A stretch of DNA of 64,000 nt from Burkholderiales bacterium (GCA_016213265.1 JACRBA010000071.1:1-64000), one strand, 5' to 3'; numbered from the stretch's first letter, positions 1 through 9,979 are shown. The notes: a model not told the origin generated them from the letters alone. Numbers and translations: made by a program.

Positions 1-1
1 G

Positions 2-297
2 ACGAAGGTGTCGTGCCCCGAGCGGCTCAGCGCCACCTGTCCGCGCGCGCTGAATGGCGAGCAGCACGCCTATACGGATGTCGTGCCGTTCGCCCGTCGC
101 GTGGTCGAGGAGTTCCCCGATCGCGTGCTGTGGGGCACCGACTGGCCCCACCCCAACCTCAAGGACCACATGCCCGACGACGGCCTGCTGGTGGACTTCA
201 TCCCGCACATCGCGCCCACGCCCGATCTGCAGCGCCGCCTGCTCGTGGACAACCCCATGCGCCTGTATTGGCCCGAGGAAGTGAAGGAGCCCCGCTG

Positions 298-298
<1 letters not shown>
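2..298 (+). CDS. ligI: 2-pyrone-4,6-dicarboxylate hydrolase LigI/PmdD, 3' part only
   Basis: Only the last ~98 codons lie in the window; the frame is open from base 2. The amidohydrolase-fold lactonase LigI opens 2-pyrone-4,6-dicarboxylate (PDC) to 4-oxalomesaconate in the protocatechuate 4,5-cleavage pathway. The visible part carries the WGTDWPHPN block, which in this family holds a conserved active-site Asp, then a DDGLLVDFIPHIAPT stretch and the NPMRLYW C-terminus typical of LigI. The TGA (296-298) shares a base with the ATG of ligA, so translation is probably coupled. The order D-A-B then C matches the pmd clusters of Comamonas (family knowledge). Confidence 0.88.
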
Positions 299-1574
<1,276 letters not shown>

Positions 1575-1600
1575 GCCCGGCGCATCGAAAGGACCTTCTC

Positions 1601-2107
1601 GTGCCCTACCTTCGAGCGCAGGAACGCGGCATCGCCCGTGTCCTGCACCGCCTGTGCGACGTGTCCGCCGGCATCGGCTGCCTGCTGCTGCTGGGCATGG
1701 CCGGCATCACGGTGACGAGCGTGCTCGGCCGCGCCCTGTTCTCCAGCCCCATCCAGGGTGACGTGGAGCTGGTGCAGCTCGGCGGCGCGGTGTGCATCGC
1801 CTGCTTCCTGCCCTACACCCAGTTTCGCGGCGCCAACATCATCGTGGACTTCTTCACCCAGAACACCTCGGCCCGCCCGCGCGCCTGGCTCGACGGCCTG
1901 GGCACGCTGCTGTACGCGCTGGTGCTGGCCCTGGTGTGCTGGCGTGTGTGGGCCGGCGGCGTGGCCGCACGCGAGAACGGCGAGACCTCCATGCTGATGG
2001 CCATCCCGGTGTGGATCCCCTACTTCGGCATGCTGCCCGGCCTGGCACTCGCCGCCGCCGTGGGCGCATGGCAGACGGTGGAACACGTGATCGAGGCCCG
2101 CGCATGA
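1601..2107 (+). CDS. TRAP transporter small permease (DctQ family)
   Basis: Predicted 168 aa, with four hydrophobic segments (about 20-40, 55-75, 92-115 and 130-152), the usual topology of the DctQ membrane subunit of tripartite ATP-independent periplasmic transporters. The chosen start is GTG 1601, which has GAAAGGA 7-8 bases upstream. An open frame continues far upstream but overlaps ligB and has no support. It overlaps the dctM-type gene by the classical ATGA. Its place between ligB and ligC suggests that the carrier imports an aromatic acid or pathway acid such as protocatechuate, a phthalate or PDC; the substrate is inference. Confidence 0.9.
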   Translation: MPYLRAQERGIARVLHRLCDVSAGIGCLLLLGMAGITVTSVLGRALFSSPIQGDVELVQLGGAVCIACFLPYTQFRGANIIVDFFTQNTSARPRAWLDGLGTLLYALVLALVCWRVWAGGVAARENGETSMLMAIPVWIPYFGMLPGLALAAAVGAWQTVEHVIEARA

Positions 2108-3426
2108 GCTCGTTGCAGATCGGCCTCACCCTCTTCGGCGCCATGCTGGTGCTGATGGCGCTGCGCGTGCCCATCGCGATCGCCATGTTCGTGCCGGGCG
2201 CCGTGGGCTATGTGGCCCTGGCTGGCTGGCTGCCGCTGCTGGCCCACCTGAAAGGCGCGGTGTATGGCCGCGTGTCGGTGTACGACCTGTCGGTCATCCC
2301 GCTGTTCATGCTGATGGGCGCCTTCGCGGTGCACGGCGGCCTGTCCAAGGCGCTGTTCGACTTCGCCAACGCCGTGCTGGGCCGGTTCAAGGGCGGCATG
2401 GCCATGGCCGGTGTGCTGGCCTGCGCCGCCTTCGGCTCCATCTCGGGCTCCACCGTGGCCACCACCGCCACCATCGCGCAGGTGGCCTACCCCGAGATGC
2501 GCCGCATCCACTACTCCGGCCGGCTGGCCACCGCCTCGCTGGCGGTGGGCGGCACCATGGGCGTGCTGCTGCCGCCGTCGGTGACGCTGCTCGTCTACGC
2601 CATCCTCACCGAGCAGAACATCACCAAGATGTTCCTGGCGGCCTATGTGCCGGCGCTGCTCGCGGCCATCGGCTACGTGATCGCCATCGCGGTCTACGTG
2701 CGCTGGAAGCCCGAGCACGCCCCTGAGGTGCAGCCCGCCTCGGCCGGCGAGGTCGGCCGCGCCGCGCTGCGCGTGTGGCCCATCCTGGGCATCTTCCTGG
2801 CGGTGTTCGGCGGCATCTACGGCGGCGTGTTCACGCCCACCGAAGGCGCGGCCATCGGCACGGTGCTCACCTTCGTGGCCGCGGTGGCCAGCGGCCAGCT
2901 GAGCCGCGCGGGCGTGCTCGAGGCGATCCGCAGCACGGCGTCCACCAGCGGCATGATCTTCCTGATCTTCATCGGCGCCGACATGATCAACGCGGCGCTG
3001 GCGTTGTCGCAGCTGCCCAACCAGCTGGCCGACATCGTGGCGCATGCGCAGATCCCGCCGGTGGCCGTGATGGCCGCCATCATGATCTTCTACGTGATCC
3101 TCGGCTGCGTGATGGACGAGATGTCGATGATCCTGCTGACGGTGCCGGTGATCTTCCCGGTGATCATGGGCCTCGACTTCTTCGGCCTGGGCCCCACCGA
3201 CAAGGCGCTGTGGTTCGGCATCCTGATCCTCACCGTGTGCGCCATCGGCATGATCTTCCCGCCCGTGGGCCTGAACGTCTACATCATGAACGGGCTCGCC
3301 AAGAACGTGCCCATGACCGAGACCTACAAGGGCGTGGTGCCCTTCCTGGTCACCGATTTCCTGCGCCTGGCCCTGCTCATCGCCTTCCCCGGCATCGCGC
3401 TGTGGCTGGTGCACCGGCTCACCTGA
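2104..3426 (+). CDS. TRAP transporter large permease (DctM family)
   Basis: Predicted 440 aa, normal for DctM, the Na+-driven membrane transport subunit of the IT superfamily. About a dozen hydrophobic segments are visible. The conserved blocks include SISGSTVATTATIAQVAYPEM, GGTMGVLLPPSVTLLVYA, FTPTEGAAIGT and the C-terminal IFPPVGLNVYIMNG. ATG 2104 overlaps the DctQ stop by four bases. It belongs to the same transcription unit as ligAB by spacing. Confidence 0.95.
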   Translation: MSSLQIGLTLFGAMLVLMALRVPIAIAMFVPGAVGYVALAGWLPLLAHLKGAVYGRVSVYDLSVIPLFMLMGAFAVHGGLSKALFDFANAVLGRFKGGMAMAGVLACAAFGSISGSTVATTATIAQVAYPEMRRIHYSGRLATASLAVGGTMGVLLPPSVTLLVYAILTEQNITKMFLAAYVPALLAAIGYVIAIAVYVRWKPEHAPEVQPASAGEVGRAALRVWPILGIFLAVFGGIYGGVFTPTEGAAIGTVLTFVAAVASGQLSRAGVLEAIRSTASTSGMIFLIFIGADMINAALALSQLPNQLADIVAHAQIPPVAVMAAIMIFYVILGCVMDEMSMILLTVPVIFPVIMGLDFFGLGPTDKALWFGILILTVCAIGMIFPPVGLNVYIMNGLAKNVPMTETYKGVVPFLVTDFLRLALLIAFPGIALWLVHRLT

Positions 3427-3481
3427 GCGGCCCGCCGCGCTGTTCCCCCGTCCCACCCGACGACCCCCTGGAGACAAGACC

Positions 3482-4543
3482 ATGACGACTTCCCGCATCG
3501 CCCCGGCCGCCCGCCTGGCCCCGTTGTCCGCCACGCTGGCCGCCGCCTGCGCCCTGCTGGGCGCCACCGGTGCCCAGGCGGAGGTGGTGCTGAAGGTGCA
3601 CCACTTCCTGCCGCCCAGCTCCAACGCCCACGTCAACATCATCTCGCCGTGGTGCGAGAAGATCGCCAAGGAATCCGCCGGTGGCCTGAAGTGCCAGATC
3701 TTCCCCGCCATGCAGCTGGGCGGCACGCCGCCGCAGCTGGTGGATCAGGCACGCGACGGCGTGGCCGACATCATCTGGACCATCCCCACCTACTCGGCGG
3801 GCCGCTATGCCAAGACCGAGGTGTTCGAGCTGCCCTTCATGGCGGTGAACGCCAAGCACGGCTCGCAGGCGCTGTGGGAGTACACGCAGAAGTTCTCGCT
3901 CGACGAGTTCAAGGGCGTCAAGCCGCTGTTCATGCACACCACCGAGGGCTATGTGCTGCACAGCAACAAGCCGGTGACGCAGATGGAACAGCTCAAGGGC
4001 ATGAAGATCCGCACCGCCACGCGCATCAGTGCCAAGATGGTGGTGGGCCTGGGCGGCACCCCCGTGCAGATGCCCCTGCCCCAGGTGGCCGACGCGCTGA
4101 GCAAGGGCGTGGTCGACGGCGTGCTGGTGCCGTGGGAGGCCATGCCCGCCACCAAGCTGTACGAGATCGCCAAGTACCACCTGGACGCGCCCAAGGGCAG
4201 CCCGCGCTTCGCCAATTCGATCTTCCTGTTCGGCATGAACCAGGCCAAGTACGACAGCCTGCCGCCCAACCTGAAGAAGGTGATCGACGACAACTCCGGC
4301 CTGGCCGTGTCGGCCTGGGCCGGCGAGAAGGGCTTCGACGCGCAGGTCGAGGCCTTCAGCAAGCTGGCGCGTGACCGCGGCAACACCATCACCGTCATCC
4401 CCGAGGCCGAGCTCAAGCGCTGGGAGGCCGCCACCGCCAACGTCGACGACGACTGGATGAAGGACGTGGCGGCCAAGGGCGCCGACGGCAAGAAGCTCGT
4501 CGCCGAGGCCAAGGCCATCCTCGCCAAGTACGCACCCAAGTGA
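3482..4543 (+). CDS. TRAP transporter substrate-binding protein (DctP family)
   Basis: Predicted 353 aa periplasmic receptor. A signal peptide of about 33 residues ends in ATGAQA. The DctP fold is shown by the stretch LKGMKIRTATR, whose Arg (about residue 177) normally pairs with the substrate carboxylate, and by the pattern around DALSKGVVDGVLVPWEAM. GGAG lies 8 bases before ATG 3482. It delivers a carboxylate to the DctQM pair just upstream. The ligand cannot be read from the sequence; the ligI-ligAB-ligC setting points to an aromatic or dicarboxylic pathway compound. Confidence 0.93.
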   Translation: MTTSRIAPAARLAPLSATLAAACALLGATGAQAEVVLKVHHFLPPSSNAHVNIISPWCEKIAKESAGGLKCQIFPAMQLGGTPPQLVDQARDGVADIIWTIPTYSAGRYAKTEVFELPFMAVNAKHGSQALWEYTQKFSLDEFKGVKPLFMHTTEGYVLHSNKPVTQMEQLKGMKIRTATRISAKMVVGLGGTPVQMPLPQVADALSKGVVDGVLVPWEAMPATKLYEIAKYHLDAPKGSPRFANSIFLFGMNQAKYDSLPPNLKKVIDDNSGLAVSAWAGEKGFDAQVEAFSKLARDRGNTITVIPEAELKRWEAATANVDDDWMKDVAAKGADGKKLVAEAKAILAKYAPK

Positions 4544-4581
4544 TCCCCTCATCGACTGACACGCATCCGCAAGGAGCCCCC

Positions 4582-5529
4582 ATGAAAGTCGCCCTCGCCG
4601 GTGCCGGCGCCTTCGGCATCAAGCACCTGGACGGCATCCGCCACATCGACGGCGTCGAGGTCGTCTCCCTCATCAGCCGCGACCTGGACAAGACGCGCGA
4701 GGTGGCCGCCAAGTACGGCATCGGCCACGTCACCACCGAGCTGGACGAGGCGCTGGCCCGGCCGGAGGTGGACGCCGTCATCCTGTGCACGCCCACGCAG
4801 ATGCATGCGGCGCAGGCCATCGCCTGCCTGAAGGCGGGCAAGCACGTGCAGGTGGAGATCCCGCTGTGCGACGTGCTGGCCGACGGGCGCGAGGTGGTGC
4901 AGCTCCAGCGCGAGACCGGGCTGGTGGCCATGTGCGGCCAGACCCGGCGCTTCAACCCCAGCCACCAGTACGTGCACAGGAAGGTCGCCGCGGGCGAGTT
5001 CGCCATCCAGCAGATGGACGTGCAGACCTACTTCTTCCGGCGCACCAACATGAACGCGCTGGGCCAGCCGCGCAGCTGGACGGACCACCTGCTGTGGCAC
5101 CACGCCGCGCACACGGTGGACCTGTTCGCCTACCAGTGCGGCAGCCCCATCGTGCAGGCCAACGCGATCCAGGGCCCCATCCACCCCACGCTGGGCATCG
5201 CGATGGACATGTCCATCCAGCTCAAGGCGGCCAACGGGGCGATCTGCACGCTGTCGCTGAGCTTCAACAACGACGGGCCGCTGGGCACCTTCTTCCGCTA
5301 CATCGGCGACACCGCCACCTACATCGCCCGCTACGACGACCTCTACACCGGCAAGGACGAGAAGATCGATGTGTCGGCGGTGGACGTCTCGATGAACGGC
5401 ATCGAGCTGCAGGACCGCGAGTTCTTCGCCGCCATCCGCGAGCGGCGCGAGCCCAACGCCAGCGTGGCGCAGGTGCTGCCCTGCTACGAGGTGCTGCACG
5501 CGCTGGAGCAGCAGCTCCAGCGGGATTGA
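4582..5529 (+). CDS. ligC: 4-carboxy-2-hydroxymuconate-6-semialdehyde dehydrogenase LigC/PmdC
   Basis: Predicted 315 aa, the length I recall for LigC. It is a Gfo/Idh/MocA-type NAD(P) oxidoreductase: Rossmann GAGAFGIKH at the N-terminus, CTPTQMHAAQA, then GKHVQVEIPLC where EKP is usual. It oxidises the cyclic hemiacetal of the LigAB product to PDC, the substrate of LigI. ATG 4582 follows AAGGAG by 7 bases; a longer in-frame frame starting at 4540 has no ribosome site. The family alone would allow other substrates, but the setting makes LigC by far the best reading. Confidence 0.9.
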   Translation: MKVALAGAGAFGIKHLDGIRHIDGVEVVSLISRDLDKTREVAAKYGIGHVTTELDEALARPEVDAVILCTPTQMHAAQAIACLKAGKHVQVEIPLCDVLADGREVVQLQRETGLVAMCGQTRRFNPSHQYVHRKVAAGEFAIQQMDVQTYFFRRTNMNALGQPRSWTDHLLWHHAAHTVDLFAYQCGSPIVQANAIQGPIHPTLGIAMDMSIQLKAANGAICTLSLSFNNDGPLGTFFRYIGDTATYIARYDDLYTGKDEKIDVSAVDVSMNGIELQDREFFAAIRERREPNASVAQVLPCYEVLHALEQQLQRD

Positions 5530-5534
5530 CTGGC

Positions 5535-6557
5535 ATGGCGGCCGTGCCCACCTCCCTCGGCGCCGCGCGCGTGCTCGGGCCCTGGCGCGTCGCGCCCGTG
5601 GCCCTGGGCTGCATGAACCTCAGCCACGCCTATGGCCAGCCGCCGTCGTTCGAGCAGGCCAGCGCGCTGCTGCGCCATGCACTGGACCGCGGCGTGACGC
5701 TGTTCGACACCGCGGCGCTCTACGGCTTCGGTGCCAACGAGGAACTGGTCGGCCGCGTCCTGGCGCCGCATCGCCGCGAGTTCGTGCTGGCCAGCAAATG
5801 CGGCATGACCGGCGTGGCCGGCGAGGGGGGCGTGAAGCGGGTGATCGACGGCCGCCCCGAGACGATCAAGCGCACCTGCGACGAATCGCTCCAGCGTCTG
5901 CGCACCGAGGTGATCGACCTGTACTACCTGCACCGCTGGGACAAGGCGGTGCCCATCGAGGACTCGGTGGGTGCGCTGGCCGATCTGGTGCGCGCCGGCA
6001 AGGTGCGCACCATCGGCCTGTCGGAGGTCTCGGCCGCCACGCTGCGGCGCGCGCACGCGGTGCATCCCATCACCGCCGTGCAGTCGGAGTACTCGCTGTG
6101 TACGCGCAACCCGGAGATCGCGGTGCTGGATGCCTGCCGCGAGCTGGGCACCGCGTTCGTGGCCTTCAGCCCGCTGGCACGCGGCTTCCTGCCCGGCACG
6201 CTGCGTGACGTGTCGGCGCTCGACGCCAAGGACATCCGCCGCGCCATGCCGCGCTTCGCGCCCGCCGCCTACGCGCACAACCTGTCGCTGGCCGACGCCC
6301 TGGGCGCGCTGGCCGCCGAGGCCGGCTGCACCCCGGCACAGCTGGCGCTGGCCTGGGTGCTGGCCCAGGGCGAGCACATCATCGCCCTGCCGGGCACCAC
6401 CCGCACCGACCACCTGGACGACGACCTGGGCGCCGGCACGTTGTCACTCCCTGCCGAGCTGCTCGCCCGCGCCGCGGCACTGTTCGCCCCGGGCCGTGTG
6501 CAGGGTGCGCGCTACCACCCCGCCACCCAGGCTGAAATCGACACCGAGGAGTTCTAG
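5535..6557 (+). CDS. Aldo/keto reductase
   Basis: Predicted 340 aa, AKR superfamily TIM barrel. Visible motifs are LGCMNLSHAYG, FDTAALYGFGANEELVG (catalytic Asp and Tyr), LASKCG (catalytic Lys), DLYYLHRWD (His) and the C-terminal PGTTRTDHLDDDLGA that binds the NADPH phosphate. The ATG lies 5 bases after the ligC stop, so it is the last gene of the pmd-type unit. No AKR step is part of the textbook 4,5-cleavage pathway; it may reduce an aromatic aldehyde or a semialdehyde side product (inference). Confidence 0.88.
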   Translation: MAAVPTSLGAARVLGPWRVAPVALGCMNLSHAYGQPPSFEQASALLRHALDRGVTLFDTAALYGFGANEELVGRVLAPHRREFVLASKCGMTGVAGEGGVKRVIDGRPETIKRTCDESLQRLRTEVIDLYYLHRWDKAVPIEDSVGALADLVRAGKVRTIGLSEVSAATLRRAHAVHPITAVQSEYSLCTRNPEIAVLDACRELGTAFVAFSPLARGFLPGTLRDVSALDAKDIRRAMPRFAPAAYAHNLSLADALGALAAEAGCTPAQLALAWVLAQGEHIIALPGTTRTDHLDDDLGAGTLSLPAELLARAAALFAPGRVQGARYHPATQAEIDTEEF

Positions 6558-6850
6558 CCTCGGCCGCTACGCAGGGCGAGCCGCTCGCTGCCCGCGCCGG
6601 CGCCCGCCCCGGGTGGCGATTTGGGCAGCGCCGAGAAGCGCAGGCCGCGGGTCGGCGCGCGTCAGCGCGCTTCGTGCACTGACTCGCGGCGACTGTTCGA
6701 GCGCAGTGAGCGCAGCGAACGAAGCGAGTTGAGCCGCGCGACCCGTGGCCGAGCATCGCAGGGAACCTTCGGCCGCCAGGCCGAAGGCGCGGACGCATGA
6801 GCCGCCCGGGGCGGGTGCCGGTGCGGGCTGGCACCCACCTCGGCATGCGG
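6558..6850. repeat. Non-coding stretch resembling a Comamonadaceae dispersed repeat
   Basis: No convincing gene is seen here. The stretch contains a palindrome-rich segment (about 6670-6740) built of ACTCGC (6682-6687) and GCGAGT (6724-6729) flanking GCGCAGTGAGCGCAGCG. This pattern occurs, from memory, in many intergenic copies in Comamonadaceae genomes. A second dyad, CCTTCGGCC/GGCCGAAGG, lies near 6768-6786. Family assignment is from memory, not from a search. Confidence 0.5.
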
Positions 6851-6853
6851 AGG

Positions 6854-6980
6854 GCCTTCGACAGGCCTGTCCTGAGCTTGTCGAAGGGCTCAGGCCGAAC
6901 GGGAAGCGGTGCGGGCCTTCGACAAGCTTCGACCGAACGGGAAGCGGTGCGGGCCTTCGACGAGCTCGGGTCGAACGGAA
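6854..6980. repeat. 38-bp tandem repeat of a TTCGAC...CGAACGG element
   Basis: The block CGAACGGGAAGCGGTGCGGG begins again after exactly 38 bases: CCGAACGG at 6895, CCGAACGG at 6933 and TCGAACGG at 6971. Each unit is preceded by GCCTTCGAC and an inverted partner. The first unit also holds a longer dyad, CTTCGACA...TTGTCGAAG (about 6856-6886). The array lies between two convergent genes and could work as a terminator-like structure for both strands. Confidence 0.8.
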
Positions 6981-6993
6981 TGGGGGCGCCGCC

Positions 6994-8310
6994 TCAGCGC
7001 AGCGCCACCTCGCTCTTCACCGGGAGCGGCTGGTCCAGCGTCAGGCGCAGGAACTCGGTGCGGTCGGGCACGCCCGCGTCGCGGCTGGTGCCGGGGTAGT
7101 TGTTGTCGTTGATCACCAGGATCGTGCGCTCGTCCAGCACCAGCACGTCCTCGATGGTCACCCACGGGAAGGTGAACGTCGACTGGCCGTCCTGGTTCAG
7201 GTCGTCCGGGTCGGCAATGGCCATCAGGTCCACCACCTCGGTCTTGCGCACGTAGCCGGCGTCGTCGCGGTCGTTCAGGTCGATCAGGAAGATCTTCTTG
7301 AAGCGCGGCTCCTCGGTGCCGTTGCGCTCGATCACCAGGAACTGGTGGTTGTTCACCGCCGTCATGTCGCCGATGGCCGTGCCCTGCGGCTCCAGGCGGT
7401 AGAGCCAGTGGCGACCGGTGTAATGCGCCGTGGGAATGTCGAAGGCGTTGATGCGCAGGGTGCCCGGGGCGTCGCCGGTCACCGTGCCCTCCAGCAGCGT
7501 GAACAGCAGGTTGCCGGCGGCGTTGATCGCCATGCCCTCGAAGCCCTTGGAGCGGCCCAGCGTGGGCGTGCCGCCCGCCAGGTGCGGGTTGTCCGGCGAC
7601 TGCACGCCCGGCATCGGCACCTCGGCGCGCAGCACCTTGCCGTTGGCGTTGGCCTGTACCAGGAAGGGCCCGAACTCGTCGCCGAACCACAGCCGGCCCT
7701 TGCGGTCCATGCGCACCGATTCGATGTCCAGGTCGCCGCCCGTCAGCAGGCGGCGCTTGGCGATGGCGCGGTCCACCGGGATGTCGGCGCTGCCGGGGCC
7801 GCTGCCGGCGTAGGGGTAGGTGGCAGCGTCGGCCACCAGGCCGAAGCCGAGGCGGTGGTCGGTGTCGTGCAGGGTGATGTAGCTGCGTTCATCGAACGCA
7901 GGCAGCTCGAAGCCGGTATTCCGGTCAGCCGCGTGCACCACGCCGGCGCCGACCACCGCGCCGCCTTCCACACGGCGGAAGTCGGGCTTCACGGTGTACA
8001 GGCGCAGCAGCGCGTCGGGGGAGTTCGCCTTGGTGCCGAAGCCGTTGTCGGGCATCACGCGGAAGCTGCCGTCCACCGGGCCGGGCAGCACGGCGGAGAA
8101 GCCCTGCACCGGCTGGCGGTCCACCAGGGGCAGCGTCACGCCGTTGGCGCCGCTGGCGAACTGGCCGGACGTGGGCCCGGGCGCGAAGGTGTCGGCGGGA
8201 ATCACGGCAAAGCCGCTGAGCGTGCCGGCGGCAACGGCGGGCAGTGCCACCAGCGCGGCGGCCAGGGCGGCGGTGGCGGCGGCCACCGGGCGGAGGGACA
8301 GTCGGGTCAT
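6994..8310 (-). CDS. Esterase-like activity of phytase family protein, exported
   Basis: Predicted 438 aa, with an Ala-rich signal peptide of about 28 residues (cut near AVAAG). The body matches the phytase-like esterase family (Pfam PF13449, from memory): GDLDIESVRMDRKGRLWFGDEFGPFLV, SKGFEGMAINAAG and a C-terminal VTIEDVLVLDERTILVINDNN. These Asp/Glu-rich loops suggest a calcium-bound beta-propeller. The substrate is unknown, probably a phosphoester. Start: ATG at 8310 has GAGG 6 bases before it; an in-frame ATG at 8316 is less well placed. It is convergent with the pmd unit and divergent from the DUF599 gene. Confidence 0.8.
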   Translation of the reverse strand: MTRLSLRPVAAATAALAAALVALPAVAAGTLSGFAVIPADTFAPGPTSGQFASGANGVTLPLVDRQPVQGFSAVLPGPVDGSFRVMPDNGFGTKANSPDALLRLYTVKPDFRRVEGGAVVGAGVVHAADRNTGFELPAFDERSYITLHDTDHRLGFGLVADAATYPYAGSGPGSADIPVDRAIAKRRLLTGGDLDIESVRMDRKGRLWFGDEFGPFLVQANANGKVLRAEVPMPGVQSPDNPHLAGGTPTLGRSKGFEGMAINAAGNLLFTLLEGTVTGDAPGTLRINAFDIPTAHYTGRHWLYRLEPQGTAIGDMTAVNNHQFLVIERNGTEEPRFKKIFLIDLNDRDDAGYVRKTEVVDLMAIADPDDLNQDGQSTFTFPWVTIEDVLVLDERTILVINDNNYPGTSRDAGVPDRTEFLRLTLDQPLPVKSEVALR

Positions 8311-8393
8311 GCGCATCCTCGGGCGTGTGATCGAAGTGCGCGCATGCTGGCCAGCCGGCATGACAGGCGCATGAACCCGCCTCCGGCCGCGCC

Positions 8394-8399
8394 TATCAT
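8394..8399 (+). promoter_or_regulatory. Putative -10 box, leaderless geometry
   Basis: TATCAT ends 7 bases before the ATG at 8407, and no Shine-Dalgarno lies between. The predicted transcription start therefore falls at or next to the start codon. Confidence 0.4.
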
Positions 8400-8406
8400 C
8401 GGCCGC

Positions 8407-9051
8407 ATGACTACCTGGATGTCCTGGGGCGGCTTCGTGCTCAGCCTGGCCATGCTCGTCGGCTACGAGTGGCGCGTGCACCATGTGGGCCAGCACCAGC
8501 CCGAGAAGCTGGCCCGCTACGCCAACGCCCGGTTGCGCATGCACTGGGTCACGGCGCTGGGCGACAAGCCCGGCTTCGAGATCGTGGCCGTGCAGTCGCT
8601 GCGCAACTCGCTGATGGCCGCGTCCATCTCGGCGTCCACCGCGGCGCTGGCCGTGATGGGCGCGCTGAGCATGGTGGGCTCGTCGCTCGTGGCCAACCTG
8701 GCCCGGTGGTCCACCGAGAGCACCTTGCACACGGTGCTGCAGGCCATGCTGGTGGCCACGCTGTTCGCGTCCTACGTGTGCTCGGCGCTGTCTACCCGGC
8801 ACTACAGCCACGCGAGCTTCATCATGTCCATGCCAGTGGGCCAGCCCGAGCGTGACCGGCTCAACCCCACCGCCGCGCTGCACGTGCGCCGCGCCGGCCT
8901 GATGTACAGCTGGGGCCTGCGCCTGTTCCTGATGGTGCTGCCCATGGTGGCGGGCATCGTGCATCCGCTGGCCATGATGCCGGCCACGGCGCTGCTGATC
9001 GTGGGCCTGGTGTTGTTCGACCAGCCGGCCAACGACGCCGAGGTGGACTGA
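8407..9051 (+). CDS. DUF599-type integral membrane protein
   Basis: Predicted 214 aa with four hydrophobic stretches (about 5-22, 70-95, 112-135 and 170-205). The overall layout, with a WRVHHVG loop, a SLRNSLMAASISASTAA helix, YSHASF and a C-terminal membrane pair, resembles the uncharacterised DUF599 family. No enzymatic motif is visible. The ATG at 8407 is used because TATCAT sits 7 bases upstream; the frame is open much further upstream but that part has no coding character and crosses the phytase-like gene. It ends 19 bases before the convergent LysR gene, separated by a hairpin. Confidence 0.75.
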   Translation: MTTWMSWGGFVLSLAMLVGYEWRVHHVGQHQPEKLARYANARLRMHWVTALGDKPGFEIVAVQSLRNSLMAASISASTAALAVMGALSMVGSSLVANLARWSTESTLHTVLQAMLVATLFASYVCSALSTRHYSHASFIMSMPVGQPERDRLNPTAALHVRRAGLMYSWGLRLFLMVLPMVAGIVHPLAMMPATALLIVGLVLFDQPANDAEVD

Positions 9052-9061
9052 CGGCCCCGTC

Positions 9062-9082
9062 GCCGCGGTGTCACACCGCGGC
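9062..9082. terminator. Shared hairpin between convergent genes
   Basis: GCCGCGGTG (9062-9070), TCA loop, CACCGCGGC (9074-9082) form a perfect 9-bp stem. The loop is the stop codon of the LysR gene. No T-tract follows on either strand, so intrinsic termination is uncertain. Confidence 0.5.
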
Positions 9083-9979
9083 CGCCACCTCGAGCAGCCG
9101 GGCGCGCAGCCACTGCATCGCCGGGTCGGCATGCTGGCGCGCGTGCCAGGCCAGGTACATGGGCAGCGGCGGCGTGGGCACCGGCACCGGCGCGCTGGCC
9201 AGGCCGCGCAGCACGCCACCCGACAGGCGCGACGGCAGCGTGGCCAGCCACGGCCCGCCCTGCAGCAGCGCGGCCACGCCGGCAAAGCCGGGCACGGTGG
9301 CCACCAGCCGGCGCGACACACCCTGCGCGGCCAGCCAGTCGTCGATCTCCAGCGCCCGCCGCGGCTGCTCGTAGAGCACGCTCACATGCTCGCTGGCCAG
9401 GTACTCGGCCGCGTCGGCCGGCGCGGCGCGCTCGGCGGCATCGAAGAAGACGGCATAACCGTCGTCGAACAGGCGCCGGTGCACGATGTCGCCAGCCTCC
9501 GGCGGGCGGGGCGTGAGCAGCAGGTCGCAGCCGCCGTCGCGCAGCAGCTCCGCGCGCGGCGCGCCCGACGGGATGACCCGCAGCGTCACCCCCGGCGCCT
9601 CGGCCCGCACCCGCCGCAGCCAGGCCGGCAGCAGCAGGTCGCGCTGCAGGTCGTTGGCGGCCACGGTGACGCAGGCCACCCACCGCGCGGGCTCGAAACG
9701 CGGCGGCGCGGCGAAACCGCGCAGGCCGTCGAGCAGCGCCTCGGCCCGGCGGGCCAGCTCGGCCGCGCGGGGCGTGGGCGCGATGCCGCGGCCGCTGCGC
9801 ACGAACAGCGCATCACCGGTGAGCGCACGCAGGCGGTCCAGGCCGTGGCTGACGGCGGACTGGCTCAGGCCCAGGCGCTCGGCCGCGCGCGTGACCGAGC
9901 CGGTGTCGTGCACGGCCACCAGCAGCGCCAGCAGGTGGCCGTCGAGGTCGAATGCATCGATGCCGTTCATGGGTGGCAT
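9071..9979 (-). CDS. LysR-family transcriptional regulator
   Basis: Predicted 302 aa. The N-terminal winged helix reads LLALLVAVHDTGSVTRAAERLGLSQSAVSHGLDRLR, a standard LysR HTH, followed by a two-lobe effector domain from about residue 95. It is divergent from the second ligA-ligB pair, with a 102-base shared control region, so it most likely activates that pair in response to an aromatic acid or ring-fission product (inference). Two ATGs are possible, 9979 and 9970, and neither has a clear Shine-Dalgarno. It may be the local equivalent of PmdR. Confidence 0.88.
   Translation of the reverse strand: MPPMNGIDAFDLDGHLLALLVAVHDTGSVTRAAERLGLSQSAVSHGLDRLRALTGDALFVRSGRGIAPTPRAAELARRAEALLDGLRGFAAPPRFEPARWVACVTVAANDLQRDLLLPAWLRRVRAEAPGVTLRVIPSGAPRAELLRDGGCDLLLTPRPPEAGDIVHRRLFDDGYAVFFDAAERAAPADAAEYLASEHVSVLYEQPRRALEIDDWLAAQGVSRRLVATVPGFAGVAALLQGGPWLATLPSRLSGGVLRGLASAPVPVPTPPLPMYLAWHARQHADPAMQWLRARLLEVAAAV

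Noticed and set aside
2020-3726. Long minus-strand frame opposite the TRAP permease
   Set aside because: His/Gln-rich shadow of the antisense codons; no start signal and no motifs.
6845-6990. CRISPR array
   Set aside because: The 38-bp units are tandem and nearly contiguous; no unique spacers lie between the repeats and no cas genes are near.
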